Positions 33,601-43,900 of a stretch of DNA of 64,000 bases are shown piece by piece (position 1 is the stretch's first letter; the number at the start of each line of letters is the position of its first letter). The translations under genes and the position numbers were made by a program. The DNA is from a virus. The stretch covers positions 1-64,000 of the IMG/VR virus record IMGVR_UViG_3300044614_002073. One strand, given 5' to 3'. The notes under the pieces were generated by a model, which ran no database searches, was not told the origin of the DNA, and was given only the letters and a program-made list of their open reading frames with translations.

Positions 33601-36600
33601 ATTGGACCATCATAATCCCAAAATCCCCCATAAACACCACTAGTCCCTATGTAGTAATCTAACGATTGAGACGGTAGTATAAAATCATTACTAAATGCAT
33701 AATTAGATACTCTTCTAGAAGCATTCGTAAATATTCCATTAAAATTACTGCCATAATTTAAAAAACTAGAATGAAACATAACGTGTCTTGGATTACTTCG
33801 TTGCTGATTACTCCAAGGTCCAAGCCAAGCGTTTCTTTCTTGAGCTATTTGTTTTTGAATTTTTTTAACATAATTTTCATCCTCTCCTTTATATGTCGCA
33901 GCCATCCTATCTAAAGTTGCTTTGACGCAGTTGAATCCGATCCATCTATACTCCAGAGAATCAAAGAGAGCCACCTTTAATTCTTTAGGTGCTGGATGGG
34001 TTAGATTTTTAAGAGTAACAGCCATATGAGTTATAAAATCGGTTTTAGGATCTATATCAACAGTTAATATATTTGGAAAGGCGAGAAAACCTCTTTCTCC
34101 ATCCATATAAATTTCCATAGGATCTCTAATAATAATACTATAATCTTTTCCTGTTTTTATCGGAGAACTAGCTTTTAATTGATCATCTGCTTTAGTTATT
34201 TCTACTTCTCTAAATAAAGCCCCTGTTCCAATATATTGGCGACATGGCGAATCTAAGATGCTTTTAACTGCTGTTTTTTGCTGTAGTTCTGATGGCAGTA
34301 AGGTATAATCTATCCATCCTTTATTGGGGTGGAAAAATCCTTTTCTGAATGTAACTTCATTAGCAAAGTCTGTGGGTGTTAGAAAACATTTGACTAATGA
34401 CTTGTCCCTACGAGTACCTAATCCTAATTGAGAAGCCTCTCTATCTAATTCTGATTGATTACGGTTATAGTAAAAAGAACTCTTTGCTGCTTGTGGTAAA
34501 ATATTTCCTGATGCAACAGTGTATTGTCCATTCTCCCCAGAAGCAATTGGGGAGGGATGATCAAGAATTTTTAAACCTAACGCAGAGATATCGTCTGCTC
34601 TGTGTCCACCATAAGCTAATATGGGTGGTGCAAATTGGGTGCTTAGTATATGAGAACTCTCATTAAAGTCGTATCCTACGACCGCACTGTAAACACTAAC
34701 TTCATCTCCATCTACCGGAATCTTATTAGGAAAAGGTCGGCAATTAGCATTTTCTAATGTATCGTCTCTAAGTTTGGTAATATTAATACCATATAGTTCT
34801 ACTGTTGTTGAACTACCACAATCAAATTCTATTGTAACATTGCGCCTATTTTCTGGCCTAATAGCCATATCATTACGTATTCCAGTATCAAGAAAATACT
34901 GTTGCTTAGACATATTTACCGGTGCTGTACGGGCTCTAAAAAATTTGTTACGACCAACTGTAAGAAAAGAAGATGTTGGTAAATAAAAACCGCCTATACG
35001 ATGTAAGTACAATTCTTTAATATTGGGAAAGATTCCTTGCTGAGAACTTATTCTATCGCTAAATCTTTGTTCCACTAACCTCATTGTTTTATCGAATTTA
35101 TCATTAGTAGAAGCATATTCGTCTATAGAAGATTTAAAAAATCTTACAGAATTATCAAAGGTTTGATTTTCTTGGTATGTTGTGTTTTTATAAACTTTTA
35201 GATTGTCTCCTCTGTTATTGGTTAACAAGACATCATAATATTGTCCATTATTATCTCCAGCTAAAATATTATTTTCTAAATTATACTTTTGTTGAAATAA
35301 TTTAGCAATGCCGAATTTTTCATAAACGCTATTAATTACTTGATTATAATAATCGTTGGAAGAATCCACAAAGTCTTGAGACATAGCTATATTAATTTCT
35401 GTCTTGCCTTTATCTTGTCCTTGAGAATCTATATATTTTAGTACTAGGGCCTCTCTTTCGTTAGGCTGTAAGACACTAGCATCAGGAAACTTAAGTCGAG
35501 TAAAAAGATCTAAGCCGGCCGCATTGATTCTTTGTTTATACCACAAGCCACGCATGTCAGAGCTATTACTTCCTAAGGCTTTCATGTCTTGAAAATCTAA
35601 TAATATTCTCATATGTGGTTCTTTGACCGCAAATTTTGATACTAATTTAGTTTTCATTCCTTTTGGAAATTCTATATACCTATTTTGCTTATTAGTTTTA
35701 AATAAAGCCATCAGCAAATCTTTTTTAGTATTGACTAAATTATTAGTAAAAGAATGTGTTAAGGCATTTTGAGCTTTAATATTTGCTGTATAGGTTTGTG
35801 TCATAATGCTGGGAGTATTAGATGCTGCTGGAAGTAAAGGAATGTCTCCCTTGGCTTGCGTGATAGCATCTACTTGATTATATCCAAAAATATTTTCCAA
35901 ATCTGTTCTTAGGCTATATATACTGTTAAAGTTCTTTAGATTTAAGTTGTCCAACGTAATGTCTGTAGCCCTAATATGTTCTGTAGCGGCTACCGGCGCT
36001 GTAGTTAAAAAACGAGCCAGGTTTTTTATTGCTAAATAGTCCAATTGTAACTGAGAGTCTGTATAAATACCGGCCTCAAAAGATGCAGAATCATCTCCAG
36101 AGTTTGACGATCCTCCTGTGCTATCTCCAGAGGAGCCAGACTGATTGAATAAATTTTGTAATCCAATATTATTTTCAAAGTTTAATAATTTATTCAAAAT
36201 ATTGGAATATCTATCCATATCTTTAGTAACTAAAGATGTCTTTGGATACGTAAATACATCAACCTCTTCTGGTTTTTGTCCTTTCTGATTCCAGTCTTCT
36301 CTGTCATATGAGGAACCAAAGAAAACACTAAATTGATCCTCAGGGATATACATATCTATCCCCGGCATAAATCTTTTTTTGCCTAAATTAATCCAATAGT
36401 TGTCGGTTACTTCATAAATATACTCATCTTGATTACTTTCTTTGATAATAACTTTATCCCCTGCATTTAAACCAGAATGCAAACCATATCTTTCTATATT
36501 ATTTGATGAAGATGTTGTTGTGTATTGGTGATATTCATGCTGACCAGCATAATTGACATTATTCAATGTAGCTGGCGATATAGCGGTATTCTGTACAGTC

Positions 36601-37313
36601 TCGGAGTATTCTGTAATCTCAAATGTAGCCTTGATATTGTTTTCTCTACCCATATCGTAATATCTATACCAAAATAATAACCCTAAAACTGAGTTAGTTA
36701 AAAAATTCTCTTTGGGTATTCTCCAATTGACTCTAAATTGAGAACCCCCACTCAATGTCCAGTTTTTCAATGTTGGATTAGTGATAGTTATAAAATTTTC
36801 CCATACCAAACCAGCCTCGTAAGGATTTTCTTGTGCAGATGCTGATCTTGTTAACCTGGTATTTTTTACGCTAGAATTTTGCGAATCAATATACAAGAAG
36901 AAGGGCCTCCAAATACCGCTAATGTTTGCATTGAATGGAGTTAGTCCCCATCTAGGGTCAGGATCTAAAACAATTTGACTATCTTGTATACTGTTTATGT
37001 CTAGGTCATATTCTAAATCTGTAGCAAAAATATCGCAATTGTTATTGCTAAAAGATAAAAAATCTCCTTCTATTTGATTCTCAACATTAGCAACATAGGT
37101 ATTTATGCTCTGACTTGAGGATATTGGCTGCGGTATAGGTCTAGGAACAAATGGTGGAGGTGGAGGAATACTGGTTTGTTGAATATAAGTATTATATATA
37201 TCTAAATTATATGGGGGATATGTATTGTATATATTTTGAGCCGCAATGTCTAATAACTCTTGCGCTGTTGCTACAAAAGCCTGAGCTTCAAAAATAACTG
37301 GAGATGTAGGCAT
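30687..37313 (-). CDS. 2208-residue virion-associated protein, unrecognised
   Basis: The largest gene in the window. An N-terminal helical region (FVATAQELLDIAAQNIYNTY) is followed by a Pro-rich stretch (IPPPPPFVPRPIPQPIS, about residues 50-66), then a long β-rich body. A Gly/Ser linker (SGSSGDSTGGSSNSGDDS) lies near residue 394. Mid-protein segments such as KSFAVKEP-like helices and KKIQKQIAQERNAWLGPWSN break the β pattern. Cys-containing loops (CFDLQVCTGCPVPGY near 1280, CVQCYD near 1580, CGEIRN near the end) could form disulfides or metal sites. No transmembrane segment or enzyme motif was seen. By size, location and composition it is probably a baseplate, tail or fibre component. The start (37313) shares a base with the preceding stop (TAATG). 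Confidence 0.7.
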   Translation of the reverse strand: MPTSPVIFEAQAFVATAQELLDIAAQNIYNTYPPYNLDIYNTYIQQTSIPPPPPFVPRPIPQPISSSQSINTYVANVENQIEGDFLSFSNNNCDIFATDLEYDLDINSIQDSQIVLDPDPRWGLTPFNANISGIWRPFFLYIDSQNSSVKNTRLTRSASAQENPYEAGLVWENFITITNPTLKNWTLSGGSQFRVNWRIPKENFLTNSVLGLLFWYRYYDMGRENNIKATFEITEYSETVQNTAISPATLNNVNYAGQHEYHQYTTTSSSNNIERYGLHSGLNAGDKVIIKESNQDEYIYEVTDNYWINLGKKRFMPGIDMYIPEDQFSVFFGSSYDREDWNQKGQKPEEVDVFTYPKTSLVTKDMDRYSNILNKLLNFENNIGLQNLFNQSGSSGDSTGGSSNSGDDSASFEAGIYTDSQLQLDYLAIKNLARFLTTAPVAATEHIRATDITLDNLNLKNFNSIYSLRTDLENIFGYNQVDAITQAKGDIPLLPAASNTPSIMTQTYTANIKAQNALTHSFTNNLVNTKKDLLMALFKTNKQNRYIEFPKGMKTKLVSKFAVKEPHMRILLDFQDMKALGSNSSDMRGLWYKQRINAAGLDLFTRLKFPDASVLQPNEREALVLKYIDSQGQDKGKTEINIAMSQDFVDSSNDYYNQVINSVYEKFGIAKLFQQKYNLENNILAGDNNGQYYDVLLTNNRGDNLKVYKNTTYQENQTFDNSVRFFKSSIDEYASTNDKFDKTMRLVEQRFSDRISSQQGIFPNIKELYLHRIGGFYLPTSSFLTVGRNKFFRARTAPVNMSKQQYFLDTGIRNDMAIRPENRRNVTIEFDCGSSTTVELYGINITKLRDDTLENANCRPFPNKIPVDGDEVSVYSAVVGYDFNESSHILSTQFAPPILAYGGHRADDISALGLKILDHPSPIASGENGQYTVASGNILPQAAKSSFYYNRNQSELDREASQLGLGTRRDKSLVKCFLTPTDFANEVTFRKGFFHPNKGWIDYTLLPSELQQKTAVKSILDSPCRQYIGTGALFREVEITKADDQLKASSPIKTGKDYSIIIRDPMEIYMDGERGFLAFPNILTVDIDPKTDFITHMAVTLKNLTHPAPKELKVALFDSLEYRWIGFNCVKATLDRMAATYKGEDENYVKKIQKQIAQERNAWLGPWSNQQRSNPRHVMFHSSFLNYGSNFNGIFTNASRRVSNYAFSNDFILPSQSLDYYIGTSGVYGGFWDYDGPIPTSNSSSDPESLPTQQEPFIGDPSNELAYKWGIQISDMGAEDEGGACFDLQVCTGCPVPGYTQSYIYNRFLYNNDTFDIAYPSGYNFIANFRNKQHLLPPVNLDAPYSTINPEYPKQDVGVNYPVQLGCIAQPDPPRPREMPVEELKPEPVFLPPFHPSIVGLLTYMAAAETLQAAGYGWDLGFLTGVFFPSPFYFGATRREKLNRYMENKGYLQIEGSTEAAKQLTGFQVKNIGLYDDSPFGQADKIQLEVKHPNGLWYNVEADIFKYSSYSSPVLENTKFNYLKYTKFHESGVPLDTKYTKPLNYPAFDFHIDSLRDNRTLVIDGVRAYYSFMKNEPIELNYKVIDTTIRQDDGTGPCVQCYDSYTIYSRKITKKINNIYIEDESNPFYIKTELMIQDPSSIEANLGPPDSLYPDDQLDENPNPDRIRSAKVVIELDSSIEFASNEKFVEGVIYKGEGSSCSSFLLFDPIITGGKISPTGNVNYKRGADDTATPKMYPVLSSISNTFDVLNFGKWSNVRDRNLGAFTSSYPFDQLYAEGGLGWGTNLIKPESIPVIGNKEKYLTLLDLDYHITKTNYCGNIKFTKSYDEEDTHIGYVKFNPRLTYKDMPKHPYSYSKENEFISFTGYPRPLDIIPNRIYAHNVLSISEQNASILNMDSKEMHKKYRYNPEILDYYLPFYDLTLDNTILDEELTSSTPITPGSLSSASGVIQLENIFTNNNKIIYDNNYYWISVPMNASGVISGSSKIPVAVIQRCYHSKGTFSYCANMCNTEGRGPVWPNMDNTSGSSTESIYRLPSENAARADGVVYEERQTSQTYYVGCGEIRNDSLVRMDVIQIYEVPEQSNTYVPVSELMASNEITVRFKYLPRKIPTDFKVTLGNNIVNQSQLYLWECHKTNPYNVYNTSTVTNTPPFYQILNEMIFRAWFGERQKIALEDTYDEKLYITQNHYKWVPYDYDDTDRFSNERNL

Positions 37314-37696
37314 TATTCTAAGGTACTTATTTTATTGAGTAAAATATTTAATACTTGATATAATTCATTAGTAATCTTTTCATTTATATTAGTATACCAT
37401 TGCATAGCAGTAGCCAGATTGGTCTTATTAGTAATGTCTGATAGGTGAGATAAAACGGCCACACCATGCTTAAGGTCTGCGCGAAATTTTTCTATTAGTG
37501 ATTCTAACTCATCAATCACTAAATCTCTGAATTCTAATTTTTGAGTTTTGTTGGTTTGAATGGCTATAGCAGTAATAACTTTAGATTTAATATTGTCAAG
37601 ATCTCTATCAATCCTAATATGGGCTTGTCTAATAAAATCTTGATCATTTAAAAGTTCTATATTTTCATAACTAATAGAATCAATATTCTCTATCAT
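37313..37696 (-). CDS. Small helical protein of the late operon
   Basis: 127 residues from the ATG at 37696 (MIENIDSISYENIE), which overlaps the upstream stop as ATGA; a further-upstream Met lies inside that gene. It is nearly all helical (RDLVIDELESLIEKFRADLK, LYQVLNILLNKISTLE), with Leu/Ile spacing suggesting a coiled coil. It could be a chaperone or an oligomeric structural protein for the two giant proteins it lies between. No family is recognised. Confidence 0.6.
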   Translation of the reverse strand: MIENIDSISYENIELLNDQDFIRQAHIRIDRDLDNIKSKVITAIAIQTNKTQKLEFRDLVIDELESLIEKFRADLKHGVAVLSHLSDITNKTNLATAMQWYTNINEKITNELYQVLNILLNKISTLE

Positions 37697-40600
37697 GGTT
37701 TGCCTACAGCCATTAACGTCCAAGCGCCATCCATATAAATGAATAATGCTCTATGATTAGGTTTAGCTTCTAAATTTAGATTGTTAACGAATTGAACATT
37801 AATTTTAGTTACATCTTGCGTTCTAGTATTATTTGGGACAGCGTATGTTGAGAAAATAGTAGCACTAAATCCTTGCTGAATGACCCCAGAAGTAATAATC
37901 TGTTGTTTTGCAACAGGCTCATAAAACCCGGTATCTCCATTGTATTTGCAATATAGTTTAGCTCCACGCGGTGCTGTATAACCACCGTAATCTTTAACGA
38001 ACACTACTCTCCTTAGTCCTGTTGGTAATGGATCTTTAGAGAATTGTAAATCATCTAAAAAGCCCCTTGCTGGATATGTTGATCTAGAATTACGCTCCAA
38101 CACTAAGTCTTCTTCAAGAACTACATAGACATTCTTGGGGGCTTGAGGAGCAACCCATACCCTACGACTATCATCCCAACGAAGATCGACTGGGCCAACA
38201 GGCCACTTTTCTGGTGCCTGACCCCATTTTTCTGCAAATGCTGCTTCTTTATATGGTTTAGACCATTCTGATTTTTCTTCATCCCATACCTGATTTCGCC
38301 CAATAATAATATCTCCAGAATCAGCACTGTTAGGATCGAATGATCCATATGTTTTTAAATCTTTTGTTCTATGAGGACGCCCAAAACTATCGACCATTTT
38401 AGGCTCACCAGAAGCATTTGGCACAGGATACCCCTCTGTGTCATATCCCCAACCGTGCATAACCATAGGGCCTCTGAAACCCATAAATCTTTGATTCATC
38501 AGTGTAATTTGTGGCTCTTGATCGTCCTGAACTTGACTAACCTGTTTGATAGTTCTGCGGAATTCATAGTCTATATCTAAGTAATCTTTAGGTAGCATTA
38601 TACCGCTAAATGCAGCCGAATCTGCAACGAATTTACCTTGAGTGTCATTCCATTTATATAGTACGTTATTATTTGTTCCATTAACTACCACCTCTCCCGC
38701 AACTATATTGTCTACAACATCTAAAGCATTTTTAGGAGCTATCATACCTCTAGCTACAACTTCGATACCATGTCCGCTCATATCATTATCTAATGCATTG
38801 ATATTGCGGAATTCTCCAGAAGCTACTATAATAGGATTAAGATTAAAAAGATTTATACTTCTACGACCAAAAACCTCTAAATACTTTTTAGGATTACTAA
38901 TTAAATTTTTATCACTTACATATTCATATATAATACTTTGTGTATTGGTAGAATTACCGGTCGGTTCTCTTACTGCCAATCTCAAGCCAGAAGCTAAAAT
39001 ATAAGGAGGTGAACTTTCCGTAACGGTAAAGTTTTTCATATCAGGTATTTTACTTTTATCCTCACAGTATTCACATCTTACCTGAATCTTCTGTTCTGGA
39101 TAACCCATAGTTGGACTAATTTCTTTTTCGTATACTCCAGCACCTTTACAAATAGGACAAAATTTTCTGTCATATTTTACATAACTAACAGTAGATTGAT
39201 GAGGAGTTGGATAAAATGATATTGGAGAGAAAAAACCATCAAGACTCATCATAGATTTAGAAGAATACGCAGTATTTAACTCACGAGAAACTTCTTTAGA
39301 GTCAAAAATACCAACCTGTCCTCTATGTGCTTCAATAGTCCTATCTTTTAATGATATCCCCGATAGTGCAGGATTCTTACTTACGTCTATTTCTTTACTG
39401 AATGCATTAAATGACCCAACCATAATCTCTACTGGACTATTACCGCCAGTTAATGTGTCATATAGATAATCTCTGAATGAAGTTTTAAATGTTTGCTCCT
39501 GCTTTTTCTTCATTCTATCATAAAGAGCTATGCTCAACTGGTGTTGCTCTCTTTGTCTTTTCCTTGATTCTCCAACTAATTTCTTTAGTCTATCCGAATT
39601 CTCTTTGTTGAATAGAGATAGTTTAGATTGATATGTTCTAAATGTATAGGTTGTCTCTGTTTGTTGTCCAACAGTAACTTGAATGTTAGAAATATTACTT
39701 GCAGATGGAGATCTAAAATCAGGATTACGATTAATTGTAATACTATTAACACCGCCTAGTGAATTTTGTATTGGTTGATATTTGAAAATACTAGATGTGC
39801 TTTCTGTTAAAACGTCTCCTAAGGCAAATGCGGGATATCCTGGAACACTTAGTTGTCCTGTTTCTAGGAATTGTTGATATGTTGCTTTTTCTTGTATTTT
39901 AAGCTCGACAGCAAGATCTAATGCGTACATACCTCCATAATTCCAAGGAGCTAAATCGTTATCCACCTCAAGATGAACAGAGCCTATCATGTTTTCTATA
40001 GCTACTTTACGATTAGTATCATTTAATAAAAACGGAAAAATAGTTTGCATTTGTTTATCTGGATAGTTAATCCACGGACCATAAACATGCTGATTAGAAA
40101 CTAACGGAACAGCAGCAAACCCAGGCAACGCGGCCTTTGGAGATAAAGCCAAATTCTTAGAAGTGTGGAAACTTTTTGTAATCTGTTCTGCTAAGGATTT
40201 TGGAGGACCAGAAGGAGTAATTCTTCCTCCATCATCAAAAATATTTGCTGTTGCACCTAAACTTGCGGTACCATTGCTATTGTTCTGCATATACTGTTTG
40301 CCCACTTGCAAGAATGATTCTTGTATAGGGGACATTAATTTCATCAGTATGTCTAGTAATCCAGATGCTTTTCCTGTATTGGTACCAAAATCTCCTAGTC
40401 TCGTAAATAATGCAAATTCTTCGGCAGCGGCGACAGGAACCATTTTTGATGACGGACTTGTATTGGAGTCTCCACCAAGAGCGGCAGAATCATTAAGAGC
40501 AACCATACTATTAATACTTAAAATTGCTCTAGCATCTCCTAAATTAGCAGGATCCAAAAAAATCATTTCTTCTTCGACTTCAGCAGCAACAAATAATTTT

Positions 40601-40947
40601 CTACGCCTGTTAATTTTTTGACCAGATGTACCATTATATTCTGTTCCTACGTTTATTTCAAAAGCATCTAAATGCCCTGCGTTTTGTACAGGAGATTCTA
40701 TTAATATAGATTCGGTTGGACCAAATTGATATTTTAATGCAGGATACCAAAACTCTTGATGGTTGCAGGTTACCCTTGTTATTTTTCTGTCTGCTGGTGG
40801 CGGAGTATTCGCAGCGGTTGAGTTGTCGCTCACTGGTGTTGACGATGCGCCGCTATCTTCAGCTACTGGAGTATTAGAGCTAGGAGTAGGGGCCGGCGGT
40901 GTAGCCGGTTGCGGTCCTCTATTATCTGGTAAAACCGGAGCTGTCAT
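37693..40947 (-). CDS. 1084-residue virion protein with internal zinc ribbon
   Basis: It starts at the ATG at 40947 behind a perfect Shine-Dalgarno site. Residues about 6-52 are Pro/Ala/Thr/Ser-rich and disordered. The body is mostly β with helical stretches (ESRKRQREQHQLSIALYDRM near 460). Near residues 596-630 is a zinc ribbon with CPICKGAGVYEK and VRCEYCEDKS; the first half looks like the CxxCxGxG of DnaJ, but only one such unit is present. Later segments (RTIKQVSQVQDDQEPQITLM, SFGRPHRTKDLKTYGSF) look structural. The end (HRALFIYMDGAWTLMAVGKP) is β. It is probably a tail or baseplate component; no enzyme motif was seen. Confidence 0.65.
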   Translation of the reverse strand: MTAPVLPDNRGPQPATPPAPTPSSNTPVAEDSGASSTPVSDNSTAANTPPPADRKITRVTCNHQEFWYPALKYQFGPTESILIESPVQNAGHLDAFEINVGTEYNGTSGQKINRRRKLFVAAEVEEEMIFLDPANLGDARAILSINSMVALNDSAALGGDSNTSPSSKMVPVAAAEEFALFTRLGDFGTNTGKASGLLDILMKLMSPIQESFLQVGKQYMQNNSNGTASLGATANIFDDGGRITPSGPPKSLAEQITKSFHTSKNLALSPKAALPGFAAVPLVSNQHVYGPWINYPDKQMQTIFPFLLNDTNRKVAIENMIGSVHLEVDNDLAPWNYGGMYALDLAVELKIQEKATYQQFLETGQLSVPGYPAFALGDVLTESTSSIFKYQPIQNSLGGVNSITINRNPDFRSPSASNISNIQVTVGQQTETTYTFRTYQSKLSLFNKENSDRLKKLVGESRKRQREQHQLSIALYDRMKKKQEQTFKTSFRDYLYDTLTGGNSPVEIMVGSFNAFSKEIDVSKNPALSGISLKDRTIEAHRGQVGIFDSKEVSRELNTAYSSKSMMSLDGFFSPISFYPTPHQSTVSYVKYDRKFCPICKGAGVYEKEISPTMGYPEQKIQVRCEYCEDKSKIPDMKNFTVTESSPPYILASGLRLAVREPTGNSTNTQSIIYEYVSDKNLISNPKKYLEVFGRRSINLFNLNPIIVASGEFRNINALDNDMSGHGIEVVARGMIAPKNALDVVDNIVAGEVVVNGTNNNVLYKWNDTQGKFVADSAAFSGIMLPKDYLDIDYEFRRTIKQVSQVQDDQEPQITLMNQRFMGFRGPMVMHGWGYDTEGYPVPNASGEPKMVDSFGRPHRTKDLKTYGSFDPNSADSGDIIIGRNQVWDEEKSEWSKPYKEAAFAEKWGQAPEKWPVGPVDLRWDDSRRVWVAPQAPKNVYVVLEEDLVLERNSRSTYPARGFLDDLQFSKDPLPTGLRRVVFVKDYGGYTAPRGAKLYCKYNGDTGFYEPVAKQQIITSGVIQQGFSATIFSTYAVPNNTRTQDVTKINVQFVNNLNLEAKPNHRALFIYMDGAWTLMAVGKP

Positions 40948-40953
40948 TTCAGT

Positions 40954-40961
40954 ACCTCCTT
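40954..40961 (-). promoter_or_regulatory. Perfect Shine-Dalgarno site (AAGGAGGT)
   Basis: Reads AAGGAGGT on the - strand, six bases before the ATG at 40947. It is the strongest ribosome site noticed in the late operon and suggests that the 1084-residue product is made in quantity. Confidence 0.8.
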
Positions 40962-40962
40962 A

Positions 40963-43900
40963 TTAGCTGCATGGGGCACCGCCATTTCGTGTACCACCTG
41001 TAAACGCAGTATATCTATTAGCATTAGATAATGCATTAGATCTTTTAAGAATATCATAATAGTAAAATACATTTGGTCCAGTAACCAGCTTACAAACATT
41101 ATCTCGTACCCATTCACAGCAAAAATACGCCTCGTGATCAAATTTGTCATCTGCTGGATATCCTAATATTGGTTTAATTTTTCCGCTGTCATCCGTAAAA
41201 GGAGACGCAGTATATGCTCCAACCATAATACAATCATCAATACTATTACCATATTCTTCCCAAGCTCCTTCTGGGCTAATACTATAATTAGAATATATTT
41301 TCCCAGTCCCCTCTGTTAAATATCTAGGATTGTCCGATGTGCCTATATTAATATAAGTAAATCCTGCTGTGGGAATAGTACCAGCATTAGGATTAGATGT
41401 TCCTCCAGTTGTACTACTATTGGAAGATCCTTGAGATGGGTTACTGGATGAAGGAGCAGTAGTAGATCCTATATTAGCTGAATTAGGCGCTGGAGTAGGT
41501 GTTGGTCTAGGATCCAAATTTATCATAGCATCTCTATCTTTATATGATAAAATCATTGGCAATCTCACCATAAATTTTTTACCATAATATTCATCAGCAA
41601 TTTTTCTGAAAAAGGCATGTAGCGTTTTGAGATCGTCTTGTAAAGCGCTTTGCAAACCAGCATTACGATTTTTAGGAGTAGATGCGCCAGCGTTAGCACT
41701 TTTAGTTTTCTGATTTAGTCCTGTCTCAATCTTAAATAAAGCGCAGAATATAGCGCAAGCATCCCAATCATTATCCGATGTTACTTGCCAATCAGATTTT
41801 GTGTCTTTTTGTTGTGGTTTATTATCTCCTTGTCCCGGATTCATATTAGCAACAGCGCCAACATCGGCAGAATTAGGAGCTGTAGGTCCTGCTCTCCTAG
41901 ATGCCTGCGGAGTAGGTTGAGGAGATGGTGTTATAACGCGATTTCCACAAACAGCATTTTTAACCATTTGTTTAATATGAGGATCATGTATTCTTGTACT
42001 AAGATACCCCATCCACGAGTCATATCCTACCAATGCTGCTCTTAGCTCTGTTTCGTGAACAATAAAAGTACCTCCATTAAAAATTCCTTCTAATTCTAAT
42101 CTAGTAATTGGTAGTTCTTTAACATTAAATTCTATAGCTAAACCATTAAGCCAAGTATCAAACCATACTGGTCTGGGTTTTTTGGTTTTGTCTACTGTAG
42201 CATATTGAGTTTTTGTTTTGTCTATAAAGTCCACCGTACCAAAAAATGGACATACACTATGATAAAAAATAGGAATAAATCTCTTGGCTCCGTCATCTCT
42301 TGTCCAACCAAACTGAGCCAAATCATTGAATGTATACTTTAACCTATTCTTAAAATAATGAGTATTAGGATTATACTTAAATACATTATACCCTATATCA
42401 GCTATAGCATCTGCAAAATTACTCAGTACTGTTGATTCTGTAGGAGCTGATCCTGGACTTCCTGTCCCTCCCCTAACGCTAACGCTTCCGACTCCACTAC
42501 TCCATCCACCACCACCGCTGCCTACACTACTACTTCCGCTACCGCTTCCACTCCCACTACTGCCGCTGCTTCCACTGCTGCTTGTACTATTGCTACTACT
42601 TCCGCTACTACTTCCGCTACTACTTCCGCTACTACTTCCGCTACTACTTCCGCTACTACTTCCGCTATCATTACTAGCCGGGCTACTAATCCACCAGTTT
42701 TGTTGTTTATGCAAATCCCTATTTAGACTTTGATTAGCATTGGTTGATGACTTATCTAAAAACTTTGTATATGCCCAGTCAAATAAAACCTTCCCAATGT
42801 CTCTAATAAAAGTATCAGAATTTTTGATGCTAGGAGTACTTGACCCTTTAACCAAGGGACTATCTCCTCCAGTAGTTATTGTGGTTGTCGATGATACAGA
42901 TTTAAGATAATTACCCTTAGCAGGAAAAGCATTATTACTGTGTTTGTTCCAAGATGTATCTATGTCATAAAAATCAGCTTTTTTAATTTCATTTGGTGAT
43001 GTAACGGATGTTTGTCTTTCTATAGCCAATAAGTCTCTTATAGACCCAGGATCTGGAATTCTATATGCATTATATGTTAAATCATTAAAAGTATCATAGT
43101 GGATAAACTTTTTTCTGGTAGTATGATAAATATAATTACTAGCTTTATATGCTAACGTATAATTTTTGGCTTGAAATAATCTTTGTTGTTTTGCCCCTAT
43201 TAACATTGTGCGAGGCTTGGCCGCAGAGTTAAACTCTTTTCCTAAACTTACCGAACTCAACATTACTCCCTGCTCTCTCAATGTAGCAATATAATCTGAT
43301 ATCTTACGATCAGACGGTTGTACTTTTCTAGACACTGTTCTGAGTTTAATAATCTTTATCGATGGCATATTAGTATATACTTTTAGATATAACATTTCCC
43401 AAAAGAAATCTACGCCGGATTTATCGCAAACTTCTGTTATAAAAGAATTAAAATCCATTACAATTTGAGAACAGTCTGTTCTTAACTGCATTGGTACAAC
43501 AGGAAGCTCTCCTAAGTCTATATAGTATAGCTGTTTGTATTGTTGGTTAGCAACCACCGTGTTTGTTCCAACACCGCCGCTTATGGTCTGACTAGCATCA
43601 TCCGGAGGAATTAATCCAAAATCAAAAATACTATATTGTTGTCCACTATCTGCGGTAGGTAAACTATTACGGTGTACACTGCCATCGTCTCCTAATTCTA
43701 AAAATGTACCAACAGTACCGGTGGTGGGTTTTCCTGTTGCAGATGACTGCTGAAGTCTACTATTCGGAAAAGATAGGGCTGCTCCTGTACCACCATATGT
43801 TACGCTATCCTGTTTATTAAATGCTTTGGGTACATTACTACTGGTGGCATGGTAAATTTCCATGTTGGTATTTGTGGGGGCTGCGGATTCTGCGGTTGGT

